Shown here: one piece after another, positions 26,839 to 36,499 of the stretch
Layout: each line of letters opens with the position of its first letter
How positions within the stretch are numbered: the stretch's first letter is position 1
Source of the DNA: Ruminococcus bromii
GTDB taxonomy: Bacteria > Bacillota > Clostridia > Oscillospirales > Acutalibacteraceae
Direction: 5' to 3'
NCBI RefSeq assembly: GCF_002834235.1
Contig: NZ_NNBY01000049.1
Location: 1 to 63,505, forward strand
DNA length: 63,505 nt
The notes under the pieces: generated by a model
Told to the model about the DNA's origin: nothing
What the model saw: only the letters and a program-made list of their open reading frames with translations
Database searches by the model: none
Translations under genes and position numbers: made by a program

Positions 26839-27881
26839 TAGATTCTGCCCTCCTTTGCAATCAAAAGCAAACGGGAAATAAGCTGTTCAATTAAAAATCT
26901 TTGATTAACGGAAACTGATTTCAGCTTTTCGTCTGTTTCAACAAGCACATCAAGGCTTTTCCGAAGCGCCTCGGTTGAAGTCCTTGAAACGGAGGTTCTC
27001 GCTCTGTTTAACACAAACGCACGATTTTTGTAGGCAAAATCTTTTGCCACGGTTTCTTTACTGACTGAGCATTCATCTGCAACACGCATACGATATGCAT
27101 CGACATAGGCGGATGAAAGTGCATAGAGAATGTTAATCGGTTCTTCCCGCTGACAGAAAAGTGTGTCGAGCTTTCTGAACGCTCTGTCACCTCTGCCGTT
27201 AATAACATCGTCAGCCATATCATATGTTCTTGCTTCAAGGTTTACGGTTGACAATAGGTCGATATCACGGTCGGTAATTTCTTCACCCTTTGCATATGCG
27301 GCAATTTTGTTGACCTCGTTTTTCAGAAGATTGAGGTCATCGCCGACATTTGAAATAATCTTTGATGCATTGAGGTGTGAAATCAGCTTGCCGTTTTCGT
27401 TTGCCCACTTTGCAACATACTTTTCGATAATTTGTGAGTTGATTTTTTCAAAACAGCAGACGCTGCCGATTTTTTCAACACGCTTTATAAGAGCGGTAAA
27501 AGAAGTTTTATTCTTTGACGGAACATAAGTCGGCATTGAAATTATGAGAACCGTACCGTCCCATGCTCTGCTTGTAAGCTCTTTAAGAGTATCAAGCCGA
27601 TCCTTTACCATATTATCAAAGTAAATGTCGGTCACAACAACACAGTTGCGTTCCGCCATAAACGGCATTATTTGCAGGGATGCGGCAAGTTCCTGAAAAT
27701 CGATGTCACCGCTGAATGTATGATAATTGAAATCAGACGGGTTTTTGCCTGCAACAGCCTCACAAAGCTTTTTTGTGTAACTTTTGACAAACATCTGCTC
27801 CGAACCGTAGATTAGGTACACAGGCGAAAAGCTTTTGTTTTTAATTTGTTTTTTCAGGTCTGCTTCGGTGATGCGCGGCAT
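26838..27881 (-). CDS. holA: DNA polymerase III delta subunit
   Basis: 347 residues. Begins MPRITEADLKKQIKNKSFSP and PVYLIYGSEQMFV, the degenerate AAA+ N-terminal domain, then a middle and a C-terminal collar domain (VDAYRMRVADE). Delta opens the beta clamp within the clamp loader. GGAGG precedes ATG 27881. Directly behind comEC, a gene order common in Firmicutes (comEC-holA). Confidence 0.93.
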   Translation of the reverse strand: MPRITEADLKKQIKNKSFSPVYLIYGSEQMFVKSYTKKLCEAVAGKNPSDFNYHTFSGDIDFQELAASLQIMPFMAERNCVVVTDIYFDNMVKDRLDTLKELTSRAWDGTVLIISMPTYVPSKNKTSFTALIKRVEKIGSVCCFEKINSQIIEKYVAKWANENGKLISHLNASKIISNVGDDLNLLKNEVNKIAAYAKGEEITDRDIDLLSTVNLEARTYDMADDVINGRGDRAFRKLDTLFCQREEPINILYALSSAYVDAYRMRVADECSVSKETVAKDFAYKNRAFVLNRARTSVSRTSTEALRKSLDVLVETDEKLKSVSVNQRFLIEQLISRLLLIAKEGRI

Positions 27882-27882
27882 T

Positions 27883-30123
27883 TTATCCTCCGTTCAGATT
27901 GACCGTTATGTTCCTTTCAGATGTTGAAATAACGGTTGGACTGATTTCTTTAATAGAATCATAATTTTTCTTAAACTGCTTTTCCGATCCCGAAAATATC
28001 ACGGTATTGCATGATATCAAATCGAAATTTTCGGGGACTGTATCAATCAACAAACAATCGGGATTGCGATACTTTTTGGGCAGATTTGAAAGGTCTGCAT
28101 CTGTCGGCACAAACAATACAGTCATATTTTTCCCTTTTATGAACTGAAACATTGTGTTGTCAACGCAGATTACCTCATCCGTCACCGTATCGGAAAGATT
28201 CAGCGTAAAATGACTGTTTCCGCCGAAAGTCTGTCGGCTGTTACCGTCAAAAGCGTTCAAAAGATTTTGCTTTTTAATGTCATTATCATATACCAAAATA
28301 TTATTTAAGTCAAATTTTGTGACCGCAAAGCGTTCAAGAGAAGAGTATTTATTATTCTGATTTGGAATTATCATATATTCAATATCTGAGTATCTTTCGC
28401 TGATATCGGCTGTCACATCATCTGCGCTTGCTCTGTTCCCTCCGCATGAAATCACCGAACAGCTGTCGGGGCAGTTGACTGTTGCAAAAACACCGTTGCC
28501 GACATTATAAATTTTCATTTCACCGTTATCGGCTGTTAAAAGCACATTGAGCGACGCTCCGATTACGAGGACTGAAATTGATATCGGAACAGAAATTTTG
28601 ACATAGAATTTTCGATTTATTACAAACAATCCGCCGATTGCGAGAAGTACGCTGACACCTATCCACACAAACCAATAGAGCGAATGGGTTTTAATTGTGC
28701 TGAATGGGAGTTGTGAAAAAGTTGAAACCAACCACAAAATTGCCTTTGAACATAATCCCGAAACGAGTCCAAACGGGTATGCAAAAAATGATATAAACGG
28801 GCAAATAAAAAGTACCGAACACAACAGAGAACACACCAAAAGTGCCGAAATAAACGGTTCACATAACAGAGAAACAAGTATGACTGTCGGGGAAATTCTG
28901 TTGAACGCAACGGCGGTTATCGGCAAAATCCACAGAAATGCAGATACTGAAACCGACAGCATATTTACGCAGATTTTAAACAGCCTTTTGATATAATAGA
29001 CAACCGTTCCGACAAAACCGTCCTTACGCTTGTTTTTGTAGTGAAAGAATCTCAGCACAGAGCGTTCAATCGGTTTTGACCACAGAATTATGCCCGTCGT
29101 TGCCGAAAATGAAAGCAACATTCCTATATCGGCTACCGCATATGGGTTGAAAGCTGTCAGGACAATTGCGGCAAAACCAAGGTTATTCAGCGAGTCGGCT
29201 ATTCTGAGATTTGACGATGCAAACGACACAATTATCATCATAACGCCTGCACGGACAACCGAATGCGCAAAGCCCGTTACAGCCATAAAAGCAATAACCG
29301 TAAATGTGGTAAAACCAGTTATCAAAAATCTGTTTTTTGTTAATTTTCTCACCAAGAACAATACAAAAGAAGTGATTATAACAAGATGCATTCCTGAAAC
29401 CACTATTAAAAACGAAGTGCCTGTCAATGAAAAATCATCTTTAACGCTTGAATCAAGAGCTGTTTTCTCGCCCAAAAGAACGGCGTGGCAGAGCGTTGAA
29501 TAATCCTCCGGCAACAGCATATCAAGGGAATTTTTCATTGTCATTCTAACCTCAACGGCAAATGAATATAAATCAAACACTTTCTCCCCTGTCGCATCAA
29601 TTTTGAAACCGTCATAGGAATATGCTTTCAGAAAAATTCCGTGACTGATCTGAGAGTTTACATTATTTTTGTATGTATGAGCCGTGAAGTTGACCTTTTC
29701 AAAGGGCTCTGCATCAACATTTGTATATGAAATAATTTGAATTTTCGCATCTGACGGATGACCGTTGATTTTGTCGGTTTTGATTACGAAACTGCATGAT
29801 GAATCGGTGGTGATGATTTCATCACAAATATATCCGCTTGCTGTAATTTCTTTATCAGAATAATTATTTGTAATCGTGTTGTTAATATATTCGGAATAGG
29901 CGATCATATTGCCCGCAGAATATATTACGGCAAAAGCAAATACGCACAGCGACTTGCCGAATGATTTATTTTTCTTTGAAGCAATTAAAAATATACCTAC
30001 TGCAACGGAAAGCAATCCCAATGAGCCGATAATCGCAAAGACAATTTCATTAAAATCCGAATAAAAAACGGCTGAAAGGACAAACAGGAAAGTAAATCCT
30101 ATAAGTCCAAACAGCCGTTTCAT
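27883..30123 (-). CDS. comEC: ComEC/Rec2-family DNA uptake channel
   Basis: 746 residues from the ATG at 30123 (AGGA nine bases upstream). N-terminal membrane segments, an OB-like outer region (about 65-180), the Competence membrane domain (about 210-500, with GTSFLIVVSGMHLVII and GFAHSVVRAGVMM), then a C-terminal beta-lactamase-like domain (about 520-746). ComEC passes single-stranded DNA across the membrane. The C-terminal domain has lost the HxHxDH zinc motif: where that should be, the sequence reads YMIIPNQNNKYSSL. Confidence 0.9.
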   Translation of the reverse strand: MKRLFGLIGFTFLFVLSAVFYSDFNEIVFAIIGSLGLLSVAVGIFLIASKKNKSFGKSLCVFAFAVIYSAGNMIAYSEYINNTITNNYSDKEITASGYICDEIITTDSSCSFVIKTDKINGHPSDAKIQIISYTNVDAEPFEKVNFTAHTYKNNVNSQISHGIFLKAYSYDGFKIDATGEKVFDLYSFAVEVRMTMKNSLDMLLPEDYSTLCHAVLLGEKTALDSSVKDDFSLTGTSFLIVVSGMHLVIITSFVLFLVRKLTKNRFLITGFTTFTVIAFMAVTGFAHSVVRAGVMMIIVSFASSNLRIADSLNNLGFAAIVLTAFNPYAVADIGMLLSFSATTGIILWSKPIERSVLRFFHYKNKRKDGFVGTVVYYIKRLFKICVNMLSVSVSAFLWILPITAVAFNRISPTVILVSLLCEPFISALLVCSLLCSVLFICPFISFFAYPFGLVSGLCSKAILWLVSTFSQLPFSTIKTHSLYWFVWIGVSVLLAIGGLFVINRKFYVKISVPISISVLVIGASLNVLLTADNGEMKIYNVGNGVFATVNCPDSCSVISCGGNRASADDVTADISERYSDIEYMIIPNQNNKYSSLERFAVTKFDLNNILVYDNDIKKQNLLNAFDGNSRQTFGGNSHFTLNLSDTVTDEVICVDNTMFQFIKGKNMTVLFVPTDADLSNLPKKYRNPDCLLIDTVPENFDLISCNTVIFSGSEKQFKKNYDSIKEISPTVISTSERNITVNLNGG

Positions 30124-30148
30124 AAAAATCAATCCTAAAAATTATTTT

Positions 30149-30685
30149 TTACTTAAAGAAAAGCGGGAGTTCGCTGAGGAATATAATGTCATCTCTGTCC
30201 TTAGCGTCACCTTCGGCAAGGACTGATGCCCTGCCAACGATATTTGCGCCTGTTTTTTCAACGAGCGTTTCAAGAGCGTGAAGACTTTCGCCTGTTGAAA
30301 TTACATCATCAACAAGAAGAACTCTCTTGCCGTTGAGAAGATTTACATCATCTTCGCCGAGGTAGAGTTTCTGTTCGTTTTTTGTTGTGATTGAATTAAC
30401 GGTCACTCCGATAGGATTGCCCATATAAACCTTAACGCTTTTTCTTGCGACAACATAGTTTCTGCAACCCTGACGAGCCATTTCATAGCAAAGCGGAATA
30501 CCCTTTGCTTCGGCAGTTACAACAACATCGTGTTCGGGAACACGCTTGAGGAGTTCTCTTGCGGCAACCTCTGTCATCTCAATGTCACCAAACATAATAA
30601 ATGCGGCAATATCAAGCTTATCGTTTACAGGGAATTTTCTGAGTTCTCTGTCAAGTCCTTCAATATTAATCTTATATGTATCCAT
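30149..30685 (-). CDS. Phosphoribosyltransferase (adenine/xanthine type)
   Basis: 178 residues. PRPP-binding motif VLLVDDVISTGES at residues 122-134, and VVVTAEAKGIPLCYEMAR as the pyrophosphate loop. Arrangement resembles adenine phosphoribosyltransferase and the PurR-like C-domain. It salvages a purine base with PRPP. The base cannot be decided from sequence. It sits 15 bases behind the HIT gene, which also handles nucleotides. Confidence 0.85.
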   Translation of the reverse strand: MDTYKINIEGLDRELRKFPVNDKLDIAAFIMFGDIEMTEVAARELLKRVPEHDVVVTAEAKGIPLCYEMARQGCRNYVVARKSVKVYMGNPIGVTVNSITTKNEQKLYLGEDDVNLLNGKRVLLVDDVISTGESLHALETLVEKTGANIVGRASVLAEGDAKDRDDIIFLSELPLFFK

Positions 30686-30700
30686 TATTGCAGTCCCTTC

Positions 30701-31042
30701 TTATGCCATTGTGCCGTTGAGCTTTTTGCCGCCGAGGATGTGGAAATGCATATGCTTTACGCTCTGACAGCCGTCCTCACCGCAGTTATTTACAATACGG
30801 TAGCCGTTTGTAAGTCCGAGTGATTTTGTGATTTCGGGAATTTTAGTGAAAATGTGAGCAATATTGCCGACATTTTCTTCATTAACTGCGTCTGCACAGC
30901 AGATGTGTTCCTTTGGAATTACAAGCACATGAACGGGAGCCTGTGGTTCAAGATCATAGAAAGCGAGAATTTTTTCGTCTTCATAAACTTTTTTTGACGG
31001 AATTGAGCCGTCAACGATTTTGCAGAAAATACAATCTGACAT
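30701..31042 (-). CDS. HIT family (histidine triad) protein
   Basis: 113 residues, the usual HINT length. CIFCKIVDGSIPSKKVYEDE at the start and the triad HMHFHILGG with His97, His99 and His101. HINT proteins hydrolyse purine nucleoside phosphoramidates. Located upstream of the phosphoribosyltransferase in the same direction. Confidence 0.95.
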   Translation of the reverse strand: MSDCIFCKIVDGSIPSKKVYEDEKILAFYDLEPQAPVHVLVIPKEHICCADAVNEENVGNIAHIFTKIPEITKSLGLTNGYRIVNNCGEDGCQSVKHMHFHILGGKKLNGTMA

Positions 31043-31155
31043 TTTAATTCAACCTCTCAATATAATTTATTTTCCGTATCAGAAATATTTAAAATATAAT
31101 AAATATCATACCAAAGTTATTGTACAACCAAATCACTTTTCGGTCAATACTGCCG

Positions 31156-31881
31156 TCATTTTTTGGCTGTAATTTTCTTTTCCTCACCTTTAAGAAGTCT
31201 TTTGATGTTTTCTTTGTGCTTTACAAGAACGAAAACACCGATTAAAAGAGCCGCCGCAGTTGAGAAGATTACATATGTAAGAGAATAATCCTTGTAAATT
31301 ATGAAGTCAAAGATAAATGTCATTGCAAAGGTATAAGGCGCATAGAGAATCGCACAGAGAACACTTGCAAGTGATATAATTTTTGAGCAGAGGAAGATAA
31401 TAAGAAAGGTTACAATAATTGCGATAAATACACGCCAATCCTCTGTCAGCATAAGAGCGGCGGCGGTTACAACACCCTTGCCGCCCTTAAAGTGAAAATA
31501 CACGGGGTATGAATGTCCGAGAATACAGAAAATACCTGCAACATATTTTCCGCAGTTGATAAGCTCGTTTATAAAAACAGGGCTTTCACCCTGAAATGCA
31601 ACCGATGCAAACGAGAAGATGAACCCTCCGATAAGCACAGCGATAATACACTTCAGTGCGTCACACACAATGGTGATGATTGCCGGAACTTTACCGACAC
31701 TGCGCAGTACATTTGTAAAGCCTGCATTGCCGCTGCCCATTTGACGGATATCCTTTTTGCCCTTTGTCACAATGCCTGTGACAAGAACAGCCGTGTTGAT
31801 ACTGCCGAGAAGATACGCAATCAATGCCGAAAGCAGAATCATCCACCAGCAGTTTGCTAAAATTGCCGAAATATGCTCCAT
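31156..31881 (-). CDS. plsY: Glycerol-3-phosphate acyltransferase PlsY
   Basis: 241 residues. Motifs: AYLLGSINTAV, MGSGNAGFTNVLR (motif 1), and HFKGGKGV (motif 2, phosphate binding), with about seven membrane segments. It transfers acyl from acyl-phosphate to glycerol-3-phosphate. About 35 residues longer than most PlsY at the C-terminus (basic end KRLLKGEEKKITAKK). Its start overlaps the stop of der by one base. Confidence 0.95.
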   Translation of the reverse strand: MEHISAILANCWWMILLSALIAYLLGSINTAVLVTGIVTKGKKDIRQMGSGNAGFTNVLRSVGKVPAIITIVCDALKCIIAVLIGGFIFSFASVAFQGESPVFINELINCGKYVAGIFCILGHSYPVYFHFKGGKGVVTAAALMLTEDWRVFIAIIVTFLIIFLCSKIISLASVLCAILYAPYTFAMTFIFDFIIYKDYSLTYVIFSTAAALLIGVFVLVKHKENIKRLLKGEEKKITAKK

Positions 31882-33203
31882 TACTTTTCTCCTCTCTCTC
31901 TTACCACAATTTTGATTGGCGTACCCTCAAGAGCAAAAGCCTCACGGATTCTGTTTTCAAGATAACGCTGATATGAAAAGTGGAAAAGCTGTGCATTGTT
32001 GCAGAAGAAAACGAATGTCGGTGGTTTTACGGAAGCCTGAGTCATATAGAAAATTTTAAGTCGCTTACCCTTGTCCGACGGCGGTTGAACTCTTGTTGTA
32101 GCCTGTGCAAGAAGTTCGTTGAGCATACCTGTTCTGATTCTGCGGTTTGCGCTGTCATTACAGCTTATGATATATTCAAACAGCCTGTCGATACGCATAC
32201 CTGTTTTTGCGGAAATAAATACCTTCGGCGCGTATGACATAAACGCAAAATCTGCGTCAAGCTTTTTGCGGAACTCCTGCATTGTCTTATCGTTTTTTTC
32301 GACAGCGTCCCACTTGTTTACGGCAATTATACACGCTCTGCCTGCCTCATGCGCAAGACCTGCAACCTTGGTATCCTGTTCCGTAACGCCCTCTGTCGCA
32401 TCAATCATAATAACGCACACATCACTGCGTTCAATAGCCATTTTTGCACGGATAATACTGTATTTTTCGATATTATCATAGATTTTGCTCTGACGGCGAA
32501 GTCCTGCGGTATCGGTAAAGTTGAACTTTCCGTACTTATTTTCAACAAGCGTGTCGATTGTGTCACGGGTTGTGCCTGCGATATCAGACACAATACAGCG
32601 TTCCTCGTTTGTAATTTTGTTTACAAGAGATGACTTGCCTGCGTTCGGCTTGCCGATTACCGCAACATTGATGATTGTGTCGTCATCTTCCGCATTTTCA
32701 TCATAATCAAAGCTTGAAAAAGCCTTGTCTAAAAGGTCGCCCGTACCGTAACCGTGAACGGCTGAAACCTCGATAGGATCGCCTAAACCGAGATTATAAA
32801 ACTCATAGAATTCAGGTGACGGTTCGCCGAGTGTGTCGCACTTGTTTACACAAAGCACAACCGGCTTGCCCGACTTCTGGAGCATCTGCGCAACATCCAT
32901 ATCCGTTGCCACCATGCCCGACTTGCAGTCTGTTACAAGGATAATAACATTAGCCGTGTCGATTGCAAGCTGAGCCTGACGGCGCATCTGCACAAGAATA
33001 ATATCGTCTGATTTCGGTTCAATACCGCCTGTGTCAACAATAAAGGCAGTTTTTCCGCACCATTCCACCTCACCGTATATTCTGTCACGGGTAACACCGG
33101 GAGTATCGTCAACAATTGACAATCTCTGACCGATGAGTTTATTGAAAAGCGTTGACTTTCCCACATTTGGTCTGCCGACAACGGCAATTACGGGTTTGTT
33201 CAT
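31881..33203 (-). CDS. der: GTPase Der (EngA)
   Basis: 440 residues from the ATG at 33203 (AGGA eight bases upstream). Two tandem G domains: GRPNVGKST near residue 9, DTPGVTRD, NKCD; and GKPNAGKSS near residue 183, DTAG, NKWD. C-terminal KH-like domain. Der assists 50S ribosome assembly. It is four bases downstream of the DUF512 gene and overlaps plsY by one base; all three appear co-transcribed. Confidence 0.97.
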   Translation of the reverse strand: MNKPVIAVVGRPNVGKSTLFNKLIGQRLSIVDDTPGVTRDRIYGEVEWCGKTAFIVDTGGIEPKSDDIILVQMRRQAQLAIDTANVIILVTDCKSGMVATDMDVAQMLQKSGKPVVLCVNKCDTLGEPSPEFYEFYNLGLGDPIEVSAVHGYGTGDLLDKAFSSFDYDENAEDDDTIINVAVIGKPNAGKSSLVNKITNEERCIVSDIAGTTRDTIDTLVENKYGKFNFTDTAGLRRQSKIYDNIEKYSIIRAKMAIERSDVCVIMIDATEGVTEQDTKVAGLAHEAGRACIIAVNKWDAVEKNDKTMQEFRKKLDADFAFMSYAPKVFISAKTGMRIDRLFEYIISCNDSANRRIRTGMLNELLAQATTRVQPPSDKGKRLKIFYMTQASVKPPTFVFFCNNAQLFHFSYQRYLENRIREAFALEGTPIKIVVRERGEK

Positions 33204-33207
33204 CTTA

Positions 33208-34515
33208 TCAGTCCTTTCCTGCAATTACAGCCTCTACAAGGTCGTTTCCGTTGTTATTGACGGGAACAAGAGTTACACCAAGTTCCCGTTCAACATCGTC
33301 TGTTGAAACATCATCAAGAAACAAATCGTTTTCAAAACGGAGCATTGATGACGTGATAATAAGCCTGTCACCAAGGTCATCGTCACGGAGCTGATCAATA
33401 AGATCACCGCCCGTGACAAGTCCTGACACATTTACTCCGCCGCCGAAAAAGTTGTTCTTAATCGCCCTTGTATTTATAGTTATATTCGGGAATTTTTCGT
33501 TAATCATCGACATAATCCGCTTCATGTACGGAAACACTCCCTCGCCGCAGGCAATTGTTACCTTATGGCAAAGGCTTTCGTCAGCATCAAGCTCTTCAAG
33601 CTTCCAGCCGACATCATCGGTCAGATACGCAATCATACCGATTCCGTCCTCAAGAGCGGAAAAGTCCTCATAAAATTCAGGTGACGGGATTTCTCTTTCG
33701 GCAAGGAGGTAAAATTCATCACCCGGAAAGAAAATTCGTCTGCCGTGCTTTTTGACGCACTCATCACCCATTTTTTCAATTATATCAATTGTCTGCCCTG
33801 CCGTTTCCTTATTATAAGGAACAAGCGGATAAAGGTTTTCACGGTAGCGTGTAAGTCCGACAGGAACAATCGCAGTCATATTAACACCGAGGTTTTCAAG
33901 ATCGGTCAATGTTCTGACAAGCTCGTCACCGTCATTAATTCCGGGACAGGAAACAATCTGACAGTTAAGCGTTATTCCTGCGTCTGCAAAGCGTTTGAGA
34001 TATTTCAATGTATCGCCTGCAAAACGGTTATTCATCATCTTGCAACGAAGCTCGGGGTTTGTTGTGTGAACCGACACATTAATCGGACTTATGTGCATTT
34101 TTATAATTCGGTCAATTTCGTGCTCTGTAATATTTGTCAGCGTGATATAGTTGCCGAACAAAAACGAAAGTCGGCTGTCGTCATCCTTAAAATAGAGCGA
34201 CTCACGCATCCCCTTCGGAAGCTGGTCAATAAAACAGAAAATGCACTTATTACGGCACGAATGCTGTTTGTCCATAAGATAGGTTTCAAACTCAAGACCG
34301 ATTTCCTCATATTCGCCCTTGGTCATTTCTATGGTACGAACATTTTTGTCCTCATCCGCAACCTCAAGAGTAAGCTTGCGGTTTACCTGATAGAATCGGT
34401 AATCAAGAACATCGACAATCTCGTTTGAATTGATTGAAAGGAGGGTTTCCCCTTTTTTTATCCCCGCTTTGTCGGCATGACTGCCGGTTGTGACATCAAA
34501 AATTTTAACAGCCAC
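33208..34515 (-). CDS. DUF512 family radical SAM protein with PDZ domain
   Basis: 435 residues from a GTG at 34515 preceded by GAGGTG. PDZ-like N-terminus (AVKIFDVTTGSHADKAGIKKG, about 1-60), radical-SAM cluster HSCRNKCIFCFIDQ (CX3CX2C), then DUF512 with NNFFGGGVNVSGLVTGGDLI. The family is usually found beside der or engA in Clostridia and cyanobacteria, as here. Substrate unknown. Confidence 0.92.
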   Translation of the reverse strand: MAVKIFDVTTGSHADKAGIKKGETLLSINSNEIVDVLDYRFYQVNRKLTLEVADEDKNVRTIEMTKGEYEEIGLEFETYLMDKQHSCRNKCIFCFIDQLPKGMRESLYFKDDDSRLSFLFGNYITLTNITEHEIDRIIKMHISPINVSVHTTNPELRCKMMNNRFAGDTLKYLKRFADAGITLNCQIVSCPGINDGDELVRTLTDLENLGVNMTAIVPVGLTRYRENLYPLVPYNKETAGQTIDIIEKMGDECVKKHGRRIFFPGDEFYLLAEREIPSPEFYEDFSALEDGIGMIAYLTDDVGWKLEELDADESLCHKVTIACGEGVFPYMKRIMSMINEKFPNITINTRAIKNNFFGGGVNVSGLVTGGDLIDQLRDDDLGDRLIITSSMLRFENDLFLDDVSTDDVERELGVTLVPVNNNGNDLVEAVIAGKD

Positions 34516-34671
34516 ACCTTCACCTCGCAAAACATTTTTACATACACTTTTATTCTACACAAAATACCGTTTTTAATCAACAGGTTTGCAAATTGTTTTT
34601 GTATATACGGTAAAATTTGCAAAACAAAAGGGCGAACAGATAACTGCCGCCCGTAATGTTTGTAATAAAAA

Positions 34672-34860
34672 TTACTGTTCGTCTTTCTTTACAACAACCT
34701 GTCTGCCGTTGTACATACCACAGTTTGTGCAAGCCTTATGAGCTGCTGTTAATTCACCGCAGTTAGGACAAGCAGTAAGTTCAGGAGCATTAATCTTCCA
34801 TACTGTTGAACGTCTTGAGCTCTTTCTTGCGTGTGATGTTTTGTTCTTGGGTACTGCCAT
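34672..34860 (-). CDS. rpmF: 50S ribosomal protein L32
   Basis: 62 residues. Starts MAVPKNKTSHARKSSRRS; zinc ligands Cys31, Cys34, Cys44 and Cys47. Located 27 bases after yceD, the standard pair. RBS GGAGG precedes the ATG at 34860. Confidence 0.97.
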   Translation of the reverse strand: MAVPKNKTSHARKSSRRSTVWKINAPELTACPNCGELTAAHKACTNCGMYNGRQVVVKKDEQ

Positions 34861-34887
34861 TACAAAAACCTCCTTACAAAATTTATC

Positions 34888-35382
34888 TTAGTCAATCAAC
34901 TGTTTAAGTATCTCAAGTCTTGGATCCGTTTGACGCTTATCACAGGAACATTCACCGTTGTTGAGGTTTTGTCCGCAAATCTGACACAGACCTTTGCAAT
35001 CGTCCCTGCAAAGATTCTTTGACGGGAGCGAAAGAAAAATGTCAGAAATTACAACATCATCAAGCTCGAGTGTAAAATCAGGTGTTTCAATATAGTCATC
35101 ATTTTCCTCATCGGCAAGAGTCTGAATAAGCCTGTGTTCAAAGCTCATATTCATCTCTCTTGTATAAGGCTCACCGCAACGGTCACAGTCACGGCTGTAA
35201 TCAAAGTGTGCATTGATTACAAGAGTAATCAAACTTGCTCTGTTTGTTGCTTTGGCAGTCACGACAACGGGAGTTTTGAATGGATAAACTCCGTCAACAT
35301 CAAGACCTGACAAGTCAAGGTTATATTCAACTTGTTTTTCTTCACCGTCATTCTGAAAGACGGATTTAAGCTCAAAAAGCAT
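34888..35382 (-). CDS. yceD: YceD/DUF177 family protein
   Basis: 164 residues from the ATG at 35382 (AGAGGTG upstream). DUF177 core with CDRCGEPYTREM, and a C-terminal Cys cluster CRDDCKGLCQICGQNLNNGECSC, the usual signature. The protein is linked to 23S rRNA metabolism, and the neighbour is always rpmF. Confidence 0.92.
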   Translation of the reverse strand: MLFELKSVFQNDGEEKQVEYNLDLSGLDVDGVYPFKTPVVVTAKATNRASLITLVINAHFDYSRDCDRCGEPYTREMNMSFEHRLIQTLADEENDDYIETPDFTLELDDVVISDIFLSLPSKNLCRDDCKGLCQICGQNLNNGECSCDKRQTDPRLEILKQLID

Positions 35383-35627
35383 ATCTGCACCTCTTGACAG
35401 CATAGACACATATTAAAACGCTGTTTATTATTATACAAAAGGTTTGTCCCTTTGTCAACTAAAAAATACAAGAAAATAGGCTGTTTTTTTCGGGAATTTA
35501 TGACAATATTCGCTAATTTTCCCATATGGAATTTTGAGCCTGCAAAGTCACTTTGAAGTTACTTTGCACTTGATTTTCGCTTTTCATTATACCTCTTAAA
35601 CATATATAATGCAATAATAAATTGCAG

Positions 35628-35656
35628 TTGACATAAAACGGAATTTGTGATAGCAT
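35628..35656 (+). promoter_or_regulatory. Promoter of the queuosine-salvage operon
   Basis: TTGACA (35628-35633), 17 bases, TAGCAT (35651-35656). The predicted start point lies near 35663, right at the first base pair of the riboswitch. The 35383-35627 stretch before it is AT-rich and shows nothing else supported. Confidence 0.8.
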
Positions 35657-35663
35657 ACTGTGT

Positions 35664-35728
35664 GGCAGTTCGTAACCATCCTGCCGGAAGGACGCCGATA
35701 GGCTGCTCCTTCTATCAAAACTAAGGAG
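35664..35728 (+). ncRNA. preQ1-I-type riboswitch aptamer
   Basis: P1 stem GGCAG/CTGCC (35664-35668, 35681-35685) closes the loop TTCGTAACCATC. The class I tail AAAACTAAGGAG is at 35717-35728, with GG able to pair with CC of the loop to form the H-type pseudoknot. Between P1 and the tail an extra hairpin is inserted (GAAGGA 35687-35692 with TCCTTC 35707-35712, inner GCC-GATA-GGC). The downstream genes are a queuosine-precursor transporter and a QueL-like enzyme. The identification is by motif recall; a second pairing (GATAG/CTATC) is also possible. Confidence 0.75.
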
Positions 35729-35737
35729 AAAGGCACA

Positions 35738-35786
35738 GGGCTTTTTACGCCCTTTTTGCACCCTCTTTTGAGTGGGTGCTTTTTTT
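35738..35786 (+). terminator. Riboswitch expression platform: tandem hairpins
   Basis: GGGC/GCCC (35738-35741, 35749-35752) then TTTTT, followed by GCACCC (35758-35763) with GGGTGC (35774-35779) and seven T. The second is a strong intrinsic terminator 16 bases before the first gene. Ligand binding upstream would favour termination. Confidence 0.85.
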
Positions 35787-35802
35787 GTGCCGGAAAGAGA
35801 GT

Positions 35803-36498
35803 ATGGAGAGATACAGCATTATTAATGAAAAGAACAGTCGGGAGATTGTTCTTCTGCGTGGAAGCGGTTGCGTTTACAGAAAATGCATCTTCTGCGACTA
35901 CTACACCGACAGGTGCAGTGACGAGGACGAAAACTTTCGTCTTAACAAAGCCGTGCTTGAAAAAGTTACGGGAATTTTCGGTGACCTTGAGGTCATTAAC
36001 TCAGGCTCGGTTTTTGAGCTTGACAAAAAAACACTTGATTTTATCAAACAGGTGTGCAAAGAAAAAAAGATAAATACCATTCATTTTGAGGCACATTATC
36101 TTTATCGGAACAAAATCAGTCAGCTCAGAAAAGATTTTGCGGATTTTGACTTGAAAATGAAGCTCGGTCTTGAAACCTTTGACTGCGATTTCAGAGAAAA
36201 TGTTCTGAAAAAAGGAATCAAAGAGAGCAGTCCCGCTGTTATTGCTGAGAATTTCGACGAAGCTAATTTCCTTTTCGGAATTAAAGGTCAGACAGCCGAA
36301 ACCATGCAAAAGGATATTGAGTTGGGATTAAAATATTTTGAACGAATTTGCGTTAACATTATGTGTGACAACACAACGGAAGTTGAACCCGACAAAGCTG
36401 TCATAAAAGAGTTTATGCAGAAGATCTATCCTGTATATAAGGATAACCCAAGAACGGATATTTTAATTAACAACACGGATTTCGGAGTAGGTGACTGA
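35803..36498 (+). CDS. QueL-like radical SAM protein (queuosine salvage)
   Basis: 231 residues from the ATG at 35803 with GGAAAGAG upstream; an earlier in-frame TTG lies within the terminator and is rejected. The cluster site is Cys23, Cys28 and Cys31 (CVYRKCIFC, CX4CX2C), not the canonical CX3CX2C. Later EAHYLYRNKIS and GIKGQTAETM fit the SAM barrel. Small radical-SAM proteins in this position (preQ1 riboswitch, then this, then transporter) resemble C. difficile QueL, which frees queuine from queuosine 5'-phosphate. The name is inference from context. Confidence 0.65.
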   Translation: MERYSIINEKNSREIVLLRGSGCVYRKCIFCDYYTDRCSDEDENFRLNKAVLEKVTGIFGDLEVINSGSVFELDKKTLDFIKQVCKEKKINTIHFEAHYLYRNKISQLRKDFADFDLKMKLGLETFDCDFRENVLKKGIKESSPAVIAENFDEANFLFGIKGQTAETMQKDIELGLKYFERICVNIMCDNTTEVEPDKAVIKEFMQKIYPVYKDNPRTDILINNTDFGVGD

Positions 36499-36499
36499 T

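Noticed and set aside
33745..34428. 227-codon plus-strand frame opposite the DUF512 gene
   Set aside because: Antisense to a well supported radical-SAM gene; composition follows that gene.
35776..35802. Earlier start for the QueL-like gene
   Set aside because: It would start within the terminator hairpin and has no ribosome site; ATG 35803 has one.
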